Shown in pieces: positions 8,427-18,143 of a stretch of DNA of 64,000 nucleotides. The position numbers were made by a program, and so were the translations under genes. The DNA is from Pseudomaricurvus sp033283175 (GTDB lineage Bacteria; Pseudomonadota; Gammaproteobacteria; Pseudomonadales; Cellvibrionaceae): assembly GCA_033283175.1 (NCBI GenBank), contig JAWMQM010000002.1, forward strand, positions 868,001-932,000, read 5' to 3'. Each line of letters opens with the position of its first letter. Positions within the stretch are counted from its first letter, which is position 1. The notes under the pieces are model-generated. The model was not told the DNA's origin, searched no databases, and saw only the letters and a list, made by a program, of their open reading frames with translations.

Positions 8427-9728
8427 TCACAGCCTCCAGACTGACAGTCCCGCCGCTTCCACGTCACCTTTATCCAGCACTGACTTAACATCGATAACCA
8501 CACCATTGGCAGACATCAACGCCTGGATACCGGCCAGGGGCAGCTCCCTGTACTTGCGGTGAGGCACCGCCAATACCACCGCGTCCAGACCAGTCAGCTC
8601 ATCCCAGCCACAGAGTTCCAGCCCATATTCATGCCTGGCCTCCCGCGCCGATGCCAGGGGGTCATGTACCTGTATGTTGCACTGGTAATCCGCCAGCTCG
8701 CGAATGATGTCCACCACCTTCGAGTTACGCAGGTCCGGGCAATCCTCCTTGAATGTGAGCCCCAGTACAGCAACCTTGGCGCCATTCAGCTCCTTACCGG
8801 CTTTCAACAGCTTTTTGACTGTCTGCTCTGCCACAAACTTGCCCATACCATCATTGATATGGCGCCCCGCCAGAATGACCTGGGGATGGTGACCGGCCGC
8901 CTCTGCCTTATAGGTAAGGTAGTATGGATCAACACCAATACAATGGCCACCAACCAGACCTGGCCGGAACGGCAGGAAATTCCACTTGGTGCCGGCAGCC
9001 TCCAGTACTTCCAGGGTATCGATATCAAGGCGATTAAAAATAATCGCCAACTCATTCATCAGGGCTATATTGAGATCCCGTTGCGTGTTCTCAATCACCT
9101 TGGCAGCTTCCGCCACCTTTATGGTCGCCGCCGGGTAAACGCCCGCAGTGACCACAGTCCCATACAGTTTAGACAAACGCTCCAGCGTTGCCGGGCTATC
9201 ACCCGCTACCACTTTTACAATCGTCTCCAGGCGATGCTGCTTATCACCCGGGTTAATCCGCTCCGGGGAGTAGCCCACATAAAAGCAGTCGCCGCCCCCC
9301 TCTCCCCTGCCCGCCCAGCGCAAACCCGACCGAGCCTCAAGTATCGGGACACAATACTCTTCTGTGCAGCCCGGATAGACGGTTGACTCGAACACTACCG
9401 TGGTACCGGCACGCATGACGCTGCCAACCGCCTCACACGCTCCCGCCAACGGCGACAGGTCCGGCTGGTGCGCGTGATCAATGGGCGTAGGCACCACAAC
9501 AATGATCACGTCGGCGGCGGCCAGAGCCACTGCGCGACTGGTGAAGCTCAGTTTCGTGGCAGACCGCAGCTGCGCGCCATCCACCTCACCGCTGGGGTCT
9601 CGCCCCTGGCGGTAGTGATCCAGCTTCTCCTCGTTAAGGTCAAAACCGATGGTTGTAAAGTGCTGACCGAAGGCTACGGCGAGGGGCAGACCAACGTAGC
9701 CCAGACCAACGATACCAACCGTTTGCAT
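8427..9728 (-). CDS. tviB: Nucleotide-sugar 6-dehydrogenase, TviB/WbpO type
   Basis: 433-aa NAD-dependent UDP-sugar dehydrogenase, most like the UDP-GlcNAc 6-dehydrogenases that make UDP-GlcNAcA. The Rossmann motif GIVGLGYVGLPLA begins at residue 4. The catalytic block GLVGGHCIGVDPYYLTYKA contains the active-site Cys, and the C-terminal domain starts at VAVLGLTFKEDCPDLRNSK. The next gene upstream encodes the matching C4-epimerase, so together they probably supply UDP-GalNAcA for the polysaccharide made by this locus. The exact substrate cannot be read from sequence. Confidence 0.88.
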   Translation of the reverse strand: MQTVGIVGLGYVGLPLAVAFGQHFTTIGFDLNEEKLDHYRQGRDPSGEVDGAQLRSATKLSFTSRAVALAAADVIIVVVPTPIDHAHQPDLSPLAGACEAVGSVMRAGTTVVFESTVYPGCTEEYCVPILEARSGLRWAGRGEGGGDCFYVGYSPERINPGDKQHRLETIVKVVAGDSPATLERLSKLYGTVVTAGVYPAATIKVAEAAKVIENTQRDLNIALMNELAIIFNRLDIDTLEVLEAAGTKWNFLPFRPGLVGGHCIGVDPYYLTYKAEAAGHHPQVILAGRHINDGMGKFVAEQTVKKLLKAGKELNGAKVAVLGLTFKEDCPDLRNSKVVDIIRELADYQCNIQVHDPLASAREARHEYGLELCGWDELTGLDAVVLAVPHRKYRELPLAGIQALMSANGVVIDVKSVLDKGDVEAAGLSVWRL

Positions 9729-9800
9729 ACTCTTTTCCCTCTAGGAGACTCTCGCACAGTTAAACTGCACTATTGTGAAGATAATGAGATACCACCGGCG

Positions 9801-10829
9801 TCAGGGCGTCAGGTGGTCGAGATACCACTCAGCGGTCTGCTGTAAACCCGAGGCTGCTGAAAACCGGGGTTTGTAACCCAGCAATCGCTCTGCCCTGGAG
9901 ATGTCCGCCAGCGAGTGACGCACGTCACCCTGGCGAAACTCACGGTAAACCGGCTCCTGCGCGGCCACCTCCGGGTTTCGGGTGGCAACCAGTTCGCGGA
10001 TAACGGCAAAAAGCTCGTTCAGGGTAGTTCTCTGCCCATAAGCCACGTTGTAAACCTGGTTGACAGCCTCCGGCACCTGCGTGATTGCCGCCAGCAGATT
10101 GGCCTGCACCGTGTTATCGATAAAACAGAAATCCCGGGAGGTCTCACCATCACCATTGATGTAACAAGGCTCCGACGCAATCAGGTTGCCAAACCAGCGG
10201 GGAATAACCGCCGCATAGGCACCATTGGGATCCTGACGCGGACCAAATACATTGAAGTAACGCAAACCTATAGCCTCGATACCATAAGTTCTCGCGAACA
10301 CGTCGGCATAAAGCTCATTGACATATTTGGTCACGGCGTAGGGAGAAAGGGGCCTGCCAATCTGGTCCTCCACTTTAGGCAGACCAGGATGATCACCATA
10401 GGTCGAGGAGGACGCGGCGTAGACAAAACGGCCAACGGCCTTTTGGCGCACCGCCTCCAGCATATTAACGAAGCCATCGATATTTACCGAGTTGGTATTC
10501 AGCGGGTTTTCAATGGAACGGGGCACACTCCCCAGTGCGGCCTGGTGCAGAACGACATCCACCCCTTCACAAGCAGAGAGGCAGGTATCCAGGTCGCGGA
10601 TATCGCCTTCTATAAAAGTGAAATTACCCCACTGCTCAACGGTCAGCATACCTTGCACATCGTCGAGATTTCGCTGGGAGCCAGTAGCAAAGTTATCGAG
10701 ACCGACAACCACTTGCCCGCACTCAAGCAAGCATTCCAACAGGTTGGAACCAATAAAGCCGGCCACCCCGGTTATCAACCAGGTTCTGGGGTGTGATTTC
10801 AGGTTGCTGGACAACTCAGGCAAGAGCAT
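9801..10829 (-). CDS. tviC: UDP-N-acetylglucosaminuronate/glucosamine C4-epimerase, TviC/WbpP type
   Basis: 342-aa extended short-chain dehydrogenase. The NAD-binding motif is TGVAGFIGSNLLE near residue 23. The catalytic S...YxxxK appears as YAASSSTYGD and YAVTKYVNELYA. RYFNVFGPRQDPNGAYAAVIP is typical of WbpP/TviC epimerases. The ATG at 10829 was chosen because AAAGGAAC lies 10 bases upstream. It is the first gene of the pair with the dehydrogenase, 72 bases apart, and is divergent from prsK. Confidence 0.87.
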   Translation of the reverse strand: MLLPELSSNLKSHPRTWLITGVAGFIGSNLLECLLECGQVVVGLDNFATGSQRNLDDVQGMLTVEQWGNFTFIEGDIRDLDTCLSACEGVDVVLHQAALGSVPRSIENPLNTNSVNIDGFVNMLEAVRQKAVGRFVYAASSSTYGDHPGLPKVEDQIGRPLSPYAVTKYVNELYADVFARTYGIEAIGLRYFNVFGPRQDPNGAYAAVIPRWFGNLIASEPCYINGDGETSRDFCFIDNTVQANLLAAITQVPEAVNQVYNVAYGQRTTLNELFAVIRELVATRNPEVAAQEPVYREFRQGDVRHSLADISRAERLLGYKPRFSAASGLQQTAEWYLDHLTP

Positions 10830-11003
10830 CGCGTCAATGTTCCTTTTGTCTACCGCTATTGCTGTGAATAACCGTCGCTTTGCAGTCGACGACAGGGCTT
10901 CCGGTGCCTTGGGCAAACCCTATCACATCAGCATAAAACTGGGTAATCTATATTACTGCAAAAGCAGAATAAATATGCCCCTGGAACGTAAGGATTGCGA
11001 CCC

Positions 11004-13145
11004 GTGTCTATCAGCGAGATGACTGCCGCCAGTTATGGCACCGTGATATTGGGCTACTCAGTACTGGGAATTCTGACGCTGATATCCTACCTGAAGAACC
11101 GCAGCGGCAAAGCACTCCTTGCCCTCTGCCTGGTGAGCACCCTGTGGGCGACCACCATCGTCTGCGATCGCTACTACCCGCTACCAAACCCGGTCCTGCT
11201 ATTGCTGGAGTGGGCTCGTTTCCAGTGTTGGATACTGCTGCTGTGCCAGATCCTGAGTCCAGACCAGGAAGAGAACCCGGCTACCGAAGATGCTAATGCC
11301 TCCAGACTGCAGCGGGTCTGCCTGATCTGGGCCGGGGTAAGTTTCCTCGCCCTGATTGGCCCTCAGCTGGCGATCCGCATTTGGCCATCGCTGGATCTGC
11401 CGCAGCTCCTCCACTACCCACAGGGGTACAGCAAGTTCGAATTTGTGATTTTCCTGCTGAGTGCCATCTCTGTGCTGCTGCTGACCGAGCAGATTATCAG
11501 GCACAGTAACAGCACCCAGCTGTGGGCGTTAAAACTGCTCTGTATCGCCGCCGGGGCTGTCATGTGCTTTGACTTCGTGCTCTTCAGCGACGGCCTGATG
11601 TTCGGGCAAATGGCCAGCGAATTCTGGGTTGCCCGCGGTTTTATCAACTGCATGGTCATACCACTGCTGGGGGTAGCCGCCGCCCGCTATCGCAACATGC
11701 AGCTGGAGATCCATGTCTCCAGACAGGTGATCTTTCATTCGGCCACTTTTTTGGCCGCAGGTGCCTATCTTCTCGCCATGTCAGGAGCCGGCTATTACGT
11801 CCTGTACCTGAGTGGCTCATGGGGAAATCTGCTGCAGATCACCTTTTTGTTCGCAGCCTTTTTGCTCATGGCCATGCTGCTTATGTCCCACAAATTAAGG
11901 GCATTATCACGAGTCTGGCTGAGCAAGCATTTTTTCAGCTACAAATACGATTACCGGGAAAAGTGGCAGGAATTTACCGCCGAGCTGGCCATCAGCGAGG
12001 GTGAAATTCCGGCCCGAAGCTGCGCCGCCATGTGTAAGCTGGTACACGCCTCCGGCGCCATCGTCTGGGTGGATACCGGCAACGATCACTATCAAATGCT
12101 GGAAAACTGGCACGCGCCCATGCCTCTCGCCGACAGGGAGATCATGAATAAAGACATTGGCCGGATTGCCGACTTCATGACAGAAACCGAGTGGGTTATC
12201 GACCTTGACGAATACCGGTCGCAACCAGAGCAGTACGCCAACCTCACCCTGCCGGAGTGGCTACTGGATATACCCAAAGCCTGGCTTCTGGTACCGCTGC
12301 TTTACCAGCAAGCCGCTCTCGGCGTCATGTTCCTGAAACGCTCGGACATCAGCAGCAGCATCAACTGGGAAGACCGGGATCTTCTCAAAGCGGGAGGACG
12401 CCAGGCCGCCATAATGCTGGCCCAGTACCAGTCCGAGCAACTCCTGTCTGAAGCAAGGCAATTTGAGGCCTACCATCGGCTCTCGACCTATGTGATGCAT
12501 GACCTGAAGAATATCCTGGCGCAACTCACCCTGGTGGTAACCAATTCGGCCAAACACAAGCACAACCCTGAATTTATTGACGACGCGCTGTATACCATTC
12601 AGAACTCTGTCGACCGGATGACCCGCCTGCTGCAGCAGATGAAATCCGGCCAGAGGGAGATGCAACACACGCAGGTCAGCATCCGCGATGCCATTTTGGC
12701 AGCCGTAGAATCCAGACAGCACGCAGCCCCTAGACCGGCTTGTCAGCAGCTGCCCCCGGAGGACACCACCATAGAGACGGACTTCAACCAACTGGTCAAT
12801 ATATTCTGCCATCTGCTCCAGAACGCCCAGGAAGCAACCCCTTCCGATGGCACCATCTCCGTGGCATCAGACTACACAGACGGCTCAATTGTGATTACCA
12901 TAACAGATACGGGTTGCGGCATGACCGAAGAGTTCATCAAGCACCGGCTGTTCAAACCGTTTGACTCCACCAAAGGCCTCACTGGCATGGGGATTGGAGT
13001 CTATGAATCCCGCCAGTACGTTCAGTCGTTGGGCGGCCACCTGGACGTCACCAGCTCTCCAGGACAGGGAAGTTGTTTCACGATTTCCATACCTGCTGGC
13101 AACAAGGACACCGCGCAGGGGCAGGCAACCCAATCAATTGCTTAA
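11004..13145 (+). CDS. prsK: PEP-CTERM system sensor histidine kinase PrsK
   Basis: About 713-aa membrane histidine kinase (TIGR02916 type). The N-terminal third carries eight or so hydrophobic helices (residues about 8-300). A GAF-like domain is at roughly 330-480, then the H-box YVMHDLKNILAQL and ATPase motifs NIFCHLLQNAQEA, DTGCGM and GMGIGVYESRQYVQSLGG. The GTG at 11004 has AAGGA 9 bases upstream; an ATG at 11019 is the alternative. The response regulator gene follows after 46 bases. Homologous PrsK/PrsR pairs control polysaccharide and PEP-CTERM genes through sigma54; the signal is unknown. Confidence 0.93.
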   Translation: MSISEMTAASYGTVILGYSVLGILTLISYLKNRSGKALLALCLVSTLWATTIVCDRYYPLPNPVLLLLEWARFQCWILLLCQILSPDQEENPATEDANASRLQRVCLIWAGVSFLALIGPQLAIRIWPSLDLPQLLHYPQGYSKFEFVIFLLSAISVLLLTEQIIRHSNSTQLWALKLLCIAAGAVMCFDFVLFSDGLMFGQMASEFWVARGFINCMVIPLLGVAAARYRNMQLEIHVSRQVIFHSATFLAAGAYLLAMSGAGYYVLYLSGSWGNLLQITFLFAAFLLMAMLLMSHKLRALSRVWLSKHFFSYKYDYREKWQEFTAELAISEGEIPARSCAAMCKLVHASGAIVWVDTGNDHYQMLENWHAPMPLADREIMNKDIGRIADFMTETEWVIDLDEYRSQPEQYANLTLPEWLLDIPKAWLLVPLLYQQAALGVMFLKRSDISSSINWEDRDLLKAGGRQAAIMLAQYQSEQLLSEARQFEAYHRLSTYVMHDLKNILAQLTLVVTNSAKHKHNPEFIDDALYTIQNSVDRMTRLLQQMKSGQREMQHTQVSIRDAILAAVESRQHAAPRPACQQLPPEDTTIETDFNQLVNIFCHLLQNAQEATPSDGTISVASDYTDGSIVITITDTGCGMTEEFIKHRLFKPFDSTKGLTGMGIGVYESRQYVQSLGGHLDVTSSPGQGSCFTISIPAGNKDTAQGQATQSIA

Positions 13146-13191
13146 TGCCACCCCTCCTGCCCGGATAGCACGATTGTAAGGATGACAAGAA

Positions 13192-14547
13192 ATGGGATCT
13201 GACAACCGCCAACTGCTCATAGTCGAGGATGACCCCGGTCTGCAAAGCCAGTTGCGCTGGTGTTTCGACAATTACGATGTAAGTGTCTGCAGCAACCGTA
13301 CCGATGCCATAGCGGCGGTACGACGCTGCTCCCCGGGAGTCGTATTGCTGGACCTGGGGCTGCCTCCGGATCCCGGGGGTGTCACCGAGGGGATGGAATC
13401 CCTGAAACAGATTCTCAGCCTTGCCCCTGCCACTAAAATCATTATTGTCACCGGCACCCACGACAAAGAGAACGCCGTCAGGGCAATCGGCCTCGGTGCC
13501 TACGACTTTTACCAAAAGCCGGTAGAGGCCGATATTCTGCAACTTATGGTGGATCGGGCTTACCGGGTTTATGAGCTCGAACAGGAAAACCGCAGCCTGC
13601 AAACGGAGCGCCGGCAAGGGCCTTTGGCCGACATTGTTGGTGCCAGCCCGCAGATAGAAAAGATCTGCAGAACCATCGAGAAGGTCGCGCCCAGCAATAT
13701 CACGACCCTGCTACTGGGTGCCAGCGGAACGGGTAAAGAAGTATTTGCACGCGCGTTACACAATATCAGCCCACGGGCTAAAAACCGCATGGTCGCCATC
13801 AACTGCGCCGCCATCCCGGAAAACCTGCTGGAAAGTGAGCTGTTTGGCTACGAGAAAGGTGCGTTTACCGGTGCCGCCAAGCAGACTCAGGGCAAGATCG
13901 AATACGCCGACGGTGGCACCTTGTTCCTGGACGAGGTTGGCGACCTCCCCCTGGAGCTGCAGGCCAAGTTATTACGCTTTTTACAGGAGCGGGTCGTCGA
14001 ACGTGTCGGCGGCAGGAAAGAGATTCCCGTCGATGTACGTATTATTTGTGCGACCCACCAGGACCTGAATTCACACATCAGGGACGGGCGCTTTCGCGAA
14101 GACCTGTTCTATCGCATCAGTGAAATCACCATCAATATTCCCCCGCTGTGTGACCGGGAGGGGGACGCCCTGTTACTGGCCCGTAACTTCCTGAATCGCT
14201 ACAGCACTCAGCTGGGCAGAAATATAAAGGGCTTTACCGATGAAGCCCTGCACACCATTGAGCGCTACTCCTGGCCTGGCAACGTGCGCGAGCTGGAAAG
14301 CCGTATCAAACGTGCGGTGGTGATGGCGGACGGCAGCCAGATAACGCCGGAAGACCTGGAGCTGGAGGTAGCAGATGAAGAGCCTACCCCGTTCAACCTG
14401 AAGCAGATTCGCGAAAATGCAGAGAAGAACGCCATTCTTCGCGCCCTGAATCATGCCAATAACAATATATCGGAAACGGCGAAGAACCTGGGCGTAACAC
14501 GCCCTACGCTCTACAATATGCTGGAAAAATATAACCTGAAACCGTGA
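13192..14547 (+). CDS. prsR: PEP-CTERM-box response regulator PrsR (sigma54-dependent)
   Basis: 451-aa NtrC-family activator (TIGR02915 type). The receiver domain (residues 1-125) has the phospho-acceptor Asp in VVLLDLGLPPD. The AAA+ domain has Walker A LLGASGTGKE, the sigma54-contact loop ELFGYEKGAFTGA, and FLDEVGDLPLELQAKLLRFLQ. A Fis-type helix-turn-helix closes the protein (ISETAKNLGVTRPTLYNML). It requires RpoN promoters, and one fitting site lies upstream of the PEP-CTERM substrate gene at 19099-19114. A strong terminator follows the gene. Confidence 0.95.
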   Translation: MGSDNRQLLIVEDDPGLQSQLRWCFDNYDVSVCSNRTDAIAAVRRCSPGVVLLDLGLPPDPGGVTEGMESLKQILSLAPATKIIIVTGTHDKENAVRAIGLGAYDFYQKPVEADILQLMVDRAYRVYELEQENRSLQTERRQGPLADIVGASPQIEKICRTIEKVAPSNITTLLLGASGTGKEVFARALHNISPRAKNRMVAINCAAIPENLLESELFGYEKGAFTGAAKQTQGKIEYADGGTLFLDEVGDLPLELQAKLLRFLQERVVERVGGRKEIPVDVRIICATHQDLNSHIRDGRFREDLFYRISEITINIPPLCDREGDALLLARNFLNRYSTQLGRNIKGFTDEALHTIERYSWPGNVRELESRIKRAVVMADGSQITPEDLELEVADEEPTPFNLKQIRENAEKNAILRALNHANNNISETAKNLGVTRPTLYNMLEKYNLKP

Positions 14548-14568
14548 GACGGTCTTTCTTAAAACCAC

Positions 14569-14599
14569 TAAAAAGGCCCGCACATTGCGGGCCTTTTTA
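14569..14599. terminator. Bidirectional rho-independent terminator
   Basis: Stem AAAAAGGCCCGC / GCGGGCCTTTTT with a 5-base loop (ACATT), flanked by A and T runs on both sides, so it can stop both prsR transcripts and the converging sugar transferase transcript. Confidence 0.92.
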
Positions 14600-14649
14600 G
14601 TACTGCGTGTATCTGTATTACTTACGTGGCACAGTCACCAAACGTCGAA

Positions 14650-16170
14650 TTAGCGTGCCCCCTTCTGGAACAGCATGACCTCCACCGTCTGGATCAGTAT
14701 GTAGAGATCCAGGAATACCGAGTGGTTTTTGACGTAATAGAGGTCGTATTTGAGCTTTTCAATGGAGTCTTCATCGGACGACCCATAGGGGTAGCAGAGC
14801 TGTGCCCAGCCTGTAAGCCCCGGAGCAAGACGATGACGTTCGGAGTAGAGACTGTTGAGGTTGGAGAGATTTTCTACAAACTCCGGGCGCTCCGGGCGCG
14901 GCCCCACCAGACTCATATCGCCCTTGATAATATTCCAAAGCTGCGGTGTCTCATCCAAGCGGCACTTGCGTATCACCCTGCCGACCCGGGTCACACGGGA
15001 ATCACCCTGACTGGCCCACTGAGCACCGGCAGAGTTTTCCGCATCAGTCCTCATACTTCGAAACTTGTAGATGGTGAACGGCTTTCCTCCCCGGCCAACC
15101 CGCACCTGCGTATACAACACTGGAGCCCTGAGACCCGACTCGAGGCGAATCGCAATTGCAGTCAACAATATAAAGGGTGACAGGGCCAGACCAACAACAG
15201 TTGCTCCCAGGATGTCGACCAGCCGCTTTTCCATATAACGGTAGTAGTTATTGGTAAATCCCTGAGCGTAGATCAGCCAGCTGGATTTAATCAATTCAAG
15301 CTGAACCAGGGCCGCCTCCCGCTCAAAGAAGTCGAGGTCATCGGTAACTTCTATGCCGCTCATCCGGCAGTCGAGGAGCTGGTCAATGGGCAGACCCACC
15401 CTGCGATCATCCAGGGCAATAACAATTTCATCAACGTGGTTTTTCAGGGCGTAGGAGCAAATGTCATCCATTTTCAGAAGTTTCTCCGGATTGACATAGC
15501 AGTGCTGACAACCCTTGGAGGGCAGGAACCCCAACAGACTAAAACCGCGCACATCCGACTTGCGGCGCAACATATCAATTTTCCGGGCTCTTTTTCCCGT
15601 ACCCAAAACCAGGATCTTGCGCTGCAGAACCCGGCCATCCACGAACGAATCAAACAGCAGGCGAAGCGTGGGAAACACCACCAGGGAGGCCGCGCCGGAC
15701 AACAGGATTTCAAGCCCGGTTACAGGCAATGGCAGCACCACAGACACCCCGTAACACAGAAGCATCGCAAACATGACGCCGGCGGCGATCCGCAGAATCA
15801 CACCACTCAGCCGGTTCCTCTGGCGGGTATCGTAGAGGCCCATGGAAGCATAGGAGACAATCAGGACCCCGGCAAAAAGGAGTGATGGAACCGCAGCCAC
15901 CTGCCCCACCAGATAAAACTGAACTACCCCCATTAAGGCAGCGGCACTGACCAGCTCAAGCGCCAACAACCAAAGGTAAATGACGTGTACGATGTGGCCG
16001 GCAATTCTTACATTGCCGCGAAGGAAATGAATTCTGGAAAAACGGGAGGTGTTATCGAGGGAATTTCCGTTGGAGCGCCCATCCTTTGCAGGTGTAGCTC
16101 CGGGCAACGGCTGCCCTTCCCTCCTTGGTTTCCTGCCCTGCGACTGCACCTGGGCTTCAACTTGTGTCAT
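14650..16170 (-). CDS. Undecaprenyl-phosphate sugar phosphotransferase, XrtA/PEP-CTERM type (TIGR03013)
   Basis: 506-aa priming glycosyltransferase of the polyprenyl-phosphate hexose-1-phosphate transferase family that loads the first sugar of the repeat unit on the lipid carrier. Four to five N-terminal membrane helices (about residues 60-180) precede a central nucleotide-binding-like domain (KILVLGTGKRARKI). The C-terminal catalytic domain has a re-entrant helix (KRLVDILGATVVGLALSPFI), the YKFRSMRTDAE motif and GDMSLVGPRPERPEFV. The ATG at 16170 is preceded by GGAG. It converges on prsR, and a possible sigma54 element lies 55-71 bases upstream. Confidence 0.93.
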   Translation of the reverse strand: MTQVEAQVQSQGRKPRREGQPLPGATPAKDGRSNGNSLDNTSRFSRIHFLRGNVRIAGHIVHVIYLWLLALELVSAAALMGVVQFYLVGQVAAVPSLLFAGVLIVSYASMGLYDTRQRNRLSGVILRIAAGVMFAMLLCYGVSVVLPLPVTGLEILLSGAASLVVFPTLRLLFDSFVDGRVLQRKILVLGTGKRARKIDMLRRKSDVRGFSLLGFLPSKGCQHCYVNPEKLLKMDDICSYALKNHVDEIVIALDDRRVGLPIDQLLDCRMSGIEVTDDLDFFEREAALVQLELIKSSWLIYAQGFTNNYYRYMEKRLVDILGATVVGLALSPFILLTAIAIRLESGLRAPVLYTQVRVGRGGKPFTIYKFRSMRTDAENSAGAQWASQGDSRVTRVGRVIRKCRLDETPQLWNIIKGDMSLVGPRPERPEFVENLSNLNSLYSERHRLAPGLTGWAQLCYPYGSSDEDSIEKLKYDLYYVKNHSVFLDLYILIQTVEVMLFQKGAR

Positions 16171-16224
16171 CCCTTCATCTCCATGTCCTGAGTAACTCTT
16201 CCAACACGTAATCCATTTACACGT

Positions 16225-16241
16225 TGCACACCACAAACCAA
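16225..16241 (-). promoter_or_regulatory. Possible -24/-12 (sigma54) promoter of the sugar transferase gene
   Basis: Minus-strand TTGGTTTGTGGTGTGCA has GG and GC separated by exactly 10 bases and a TGCA at -12, but lacks the CAC after the GG. The start site would be about 43 bases before the chosen ATG. It is plausible in a PrsR-controlled locus but is a weak match. Confidence 0.3.
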
Positions 16242-16435
16242 CCCCTGAGGAACAATTTACTGCCCTCGGAAAAATTCAAATGAGGAGTTAGGCGTCTTAC
16301 CACTATAGTCGAGTCAGTAAATATTACAACTCACTCCGATAGCCCAAAAAATGCTAATAAAAACAACTGATGAGACAAATAAATTATAAGCGGATGATTT
16401 ATGCGCCTGACATAAACCCTCTCACGCCTCCAATA

Positions 16436-17698
16436 TCAAACAAGAGACTCATCGATTGAGCTGTCACCTCCCAACCCATCATCAGGATCGCACATAAACT
16501 TTATTATATTGTTACCGTACTCCAAAACCCCTTCGCTGCGCCTTGACTCAAGGACTTTTCTGACTTCATCCTCCCTGACCCTGGCATTGCGGGCAATTTG
16601 TGCTGGCCCAATCTTGATCTCCCGGACACCCTCCTGCTTTCTGCTGGGTAACGCAGACCGCCACAGTTCCTTGAGGGCAAAATTCACCCTCGCCGTTTGC
16701 GGCGAGAATGCCTGCACCATCGTCAGCTCATTCGCATTACGTATCATTCTGGCAAAGTGCTGAAACAACTGCGTCATATGCTCGGGGTCGTTTTTCAGGG
16801 AATCGAACATATGGGACCGCTCAATGGTTATTAGCTCTGTATTCATCAAGGCGGTTGCTTTAGCCGAGCGGTGTTCTCCATCAAAGACGGCTATTTCACC
16901 GAATAGCGCCCCACGGGCAAGATTGGCGAACACCATCTCATTACCTTCAGGGTCCGTTCTCGAAATGGCTATGCACCCTTCATCCACCACATAGGTATGA
17001 CTGGCCACATCCCCCTGATCGAACAGAACCTCACCGGGAGACAACAAAACCCGTTCAAAGTCACCACAAAAGTTATCCAGCCAGAAGTTGTCGACCTTTT
17101 TTCTGAGATCCCCAAATGCCCAATCGGTCAGCTCGTCATAAGCCGCCGCAATCGGGATCATCTGATCCTGAACACTGTCGCGCCATTCGGCATTACCCAC
17201 CACCTTGAAACCGATGCGCTTGTACAGCGACAAGGTATCTTCTGCGATCGAGCCCAGCACATGGGTGGCCCCCATACTGGTGATGGCCCAGCCAAAGGCT
17301 TTAAAAATAGCGAAGAGAACGTTACGACGATTTCGCCAGTCTTCGTGGGCCACCAGCATACTGCCACTGACAAACTTTAGTGGCTTTCTTTTTTTGGCTT
17401 CTATTTCTTTATTTTTCTTCTCCGCTTCGGCCCGGAATTCCGAAAAATCGAAGTATTGCTCCGCCGGCAAGCCAATACCGCTATCCTCGTTAACCCGCAT
17501 GGCGGCGATTGCGATGCCATCTGAATAGGCAATCAGGTTCACTACTCCGGGAACGGCATCAAAATGATCAATTATTCGTGGATTGGTAGCGGATACCGCT
17601 GAAAACTTACCGCGCTCTTCCACATAAACCTGATGACGGAGTCGGTAGACGTCGTCCAGCTCTTTAGAAGATTTAGCAATCTTGATTACTATCGCCAT
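16436..17698 (-). CDS. N-acyltransferase (FeeM/LuxI-like) fused to cNMP-binding and winged-helix domains
   Basis: 420-aa three-domain protein. Residues about 1-190 look like a GNAT/autoinducer-synthase-type acyltransferase (DVYRLRHQVYVEERGKF, then VSGSMLVAHEDWRNRRNVLF and THVLGSIAEDTLSLYKRIGF). Residues about 205-330 are a cyclic-nucleotide-binding domain with the phosphate cassette FGEIAVFDGEHRSAKATA, including the key Glu and Arg. The last 85 residues resemble a Crp winged helix (IGPAQIARNARVREDEVRKVLES). The ATG at 17698 has GGAG 6 bases upstream. It may be an acyltransferase gated by a cyclic nucleotide, or a regulator that senses an acyl product. The function is unknown. Confidence 0.8.
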   Translation of the reverse strand: MAIVIKIAKSSKELDDVYRLRHQVYVEERGKFSAVSATNPRIIDHFDAVPGVVNLIAYSDGIAIAAMRVNEDSGIGLPAEQYFDFSEFRAEAEKKNKEIEAKKRKPLKFVSGSMLVAHEDWRNRRNVLFAIFKAFGWAITSMGATHVLGSIAEDTLSLYKRIGFKVVGNAEWRDSVQDQMIPIAAAYDELTDWAFGDLRKKVDNFWLDNFCGDFERVLLSPGEVLFDQGDVASHTYVVDEGCIAISRTDPEGNEMVFANLARGALFGEIAVFDGEHRSAKATALMNTELITIERSHMFDSLKNDPEHMTQLFQHFARMIRNANELTMVQAFSPQTARVNFALKELWRSALPSRKQEGVREIKIGPAQIARNARVREDEVRKVLESRRSEGVLEYGNNIIKFMCDPDDGLGGDSSIDESLV

Positions 17699-18087
17699 TA
17701 AACGCTCCAAACGCCCTTATCAATGCTGCAACACCGTTTGCACCCAAACATCCTCCCTGGCACAGATTCAGTCCGGTCAGAAATCTGACCCAAAACATAA
17801 ACCCTGAACCTGAACACACCTGAATTATACGCTTAGATTCCTTGTTCTGATGAAACACAGAACTCACGAGGTTTATAAAATTGAGAAAGTCGGCACTAAA
17901 CACGATCGAAAACAAATATCACGCCACTGCAAAAAATAAATCAAGCGCCAAAACTGTCTCCCTGCATAACATCAGAGATCACCACACCGGGAACTAAAGG
18001 CGACTTTGTTTGCAGCAACAACCAGCCCGAAACCCACTGGAAAGGACAGGAAGCTAAATCTTCTGTGCATGTTTTAAAACAGAAAAA
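17699..18087. other. AT-rich intergenic region upstream of the acyltransferase-cNMP gene
   Basis: About 390 bases with no credible coding region. It presumably carries the promoter of the minus-strand acyltransferase-cNMP gene. I saw no strong operator or sigma54 element; one GG-N10-GC match near 17730-17745 lacks the rest of the consensus. Confidence 0.4.
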
Positions 18088-18114
18088 AATAGCCCCTTCC
18101 AGGAAGGGGCTATT
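18088..18114 (-). terminator. Rho-independent terminator of the PEP-CTERM protein gene
   Basis: Inverted repeat AATAGCCCCTTCC / GGAAGGGGCTATT followed on the minus strand by a run of eight T, 30 bases beyond the stop codon of the PEP-CTERM gene. Confidence 0.9.
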
Positions 18115-18143
18115 CGTCGGTGTGGCTCAGGAGGGAGAGACGC

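Noticed and set aside
17673..17915. 80-codon minus-strand frame upstream of the acyltransferase-cNMP gene
   Set aside because: AT-rich, no ribosome site, overlaps the start of a good gene; looks like the promoter region.
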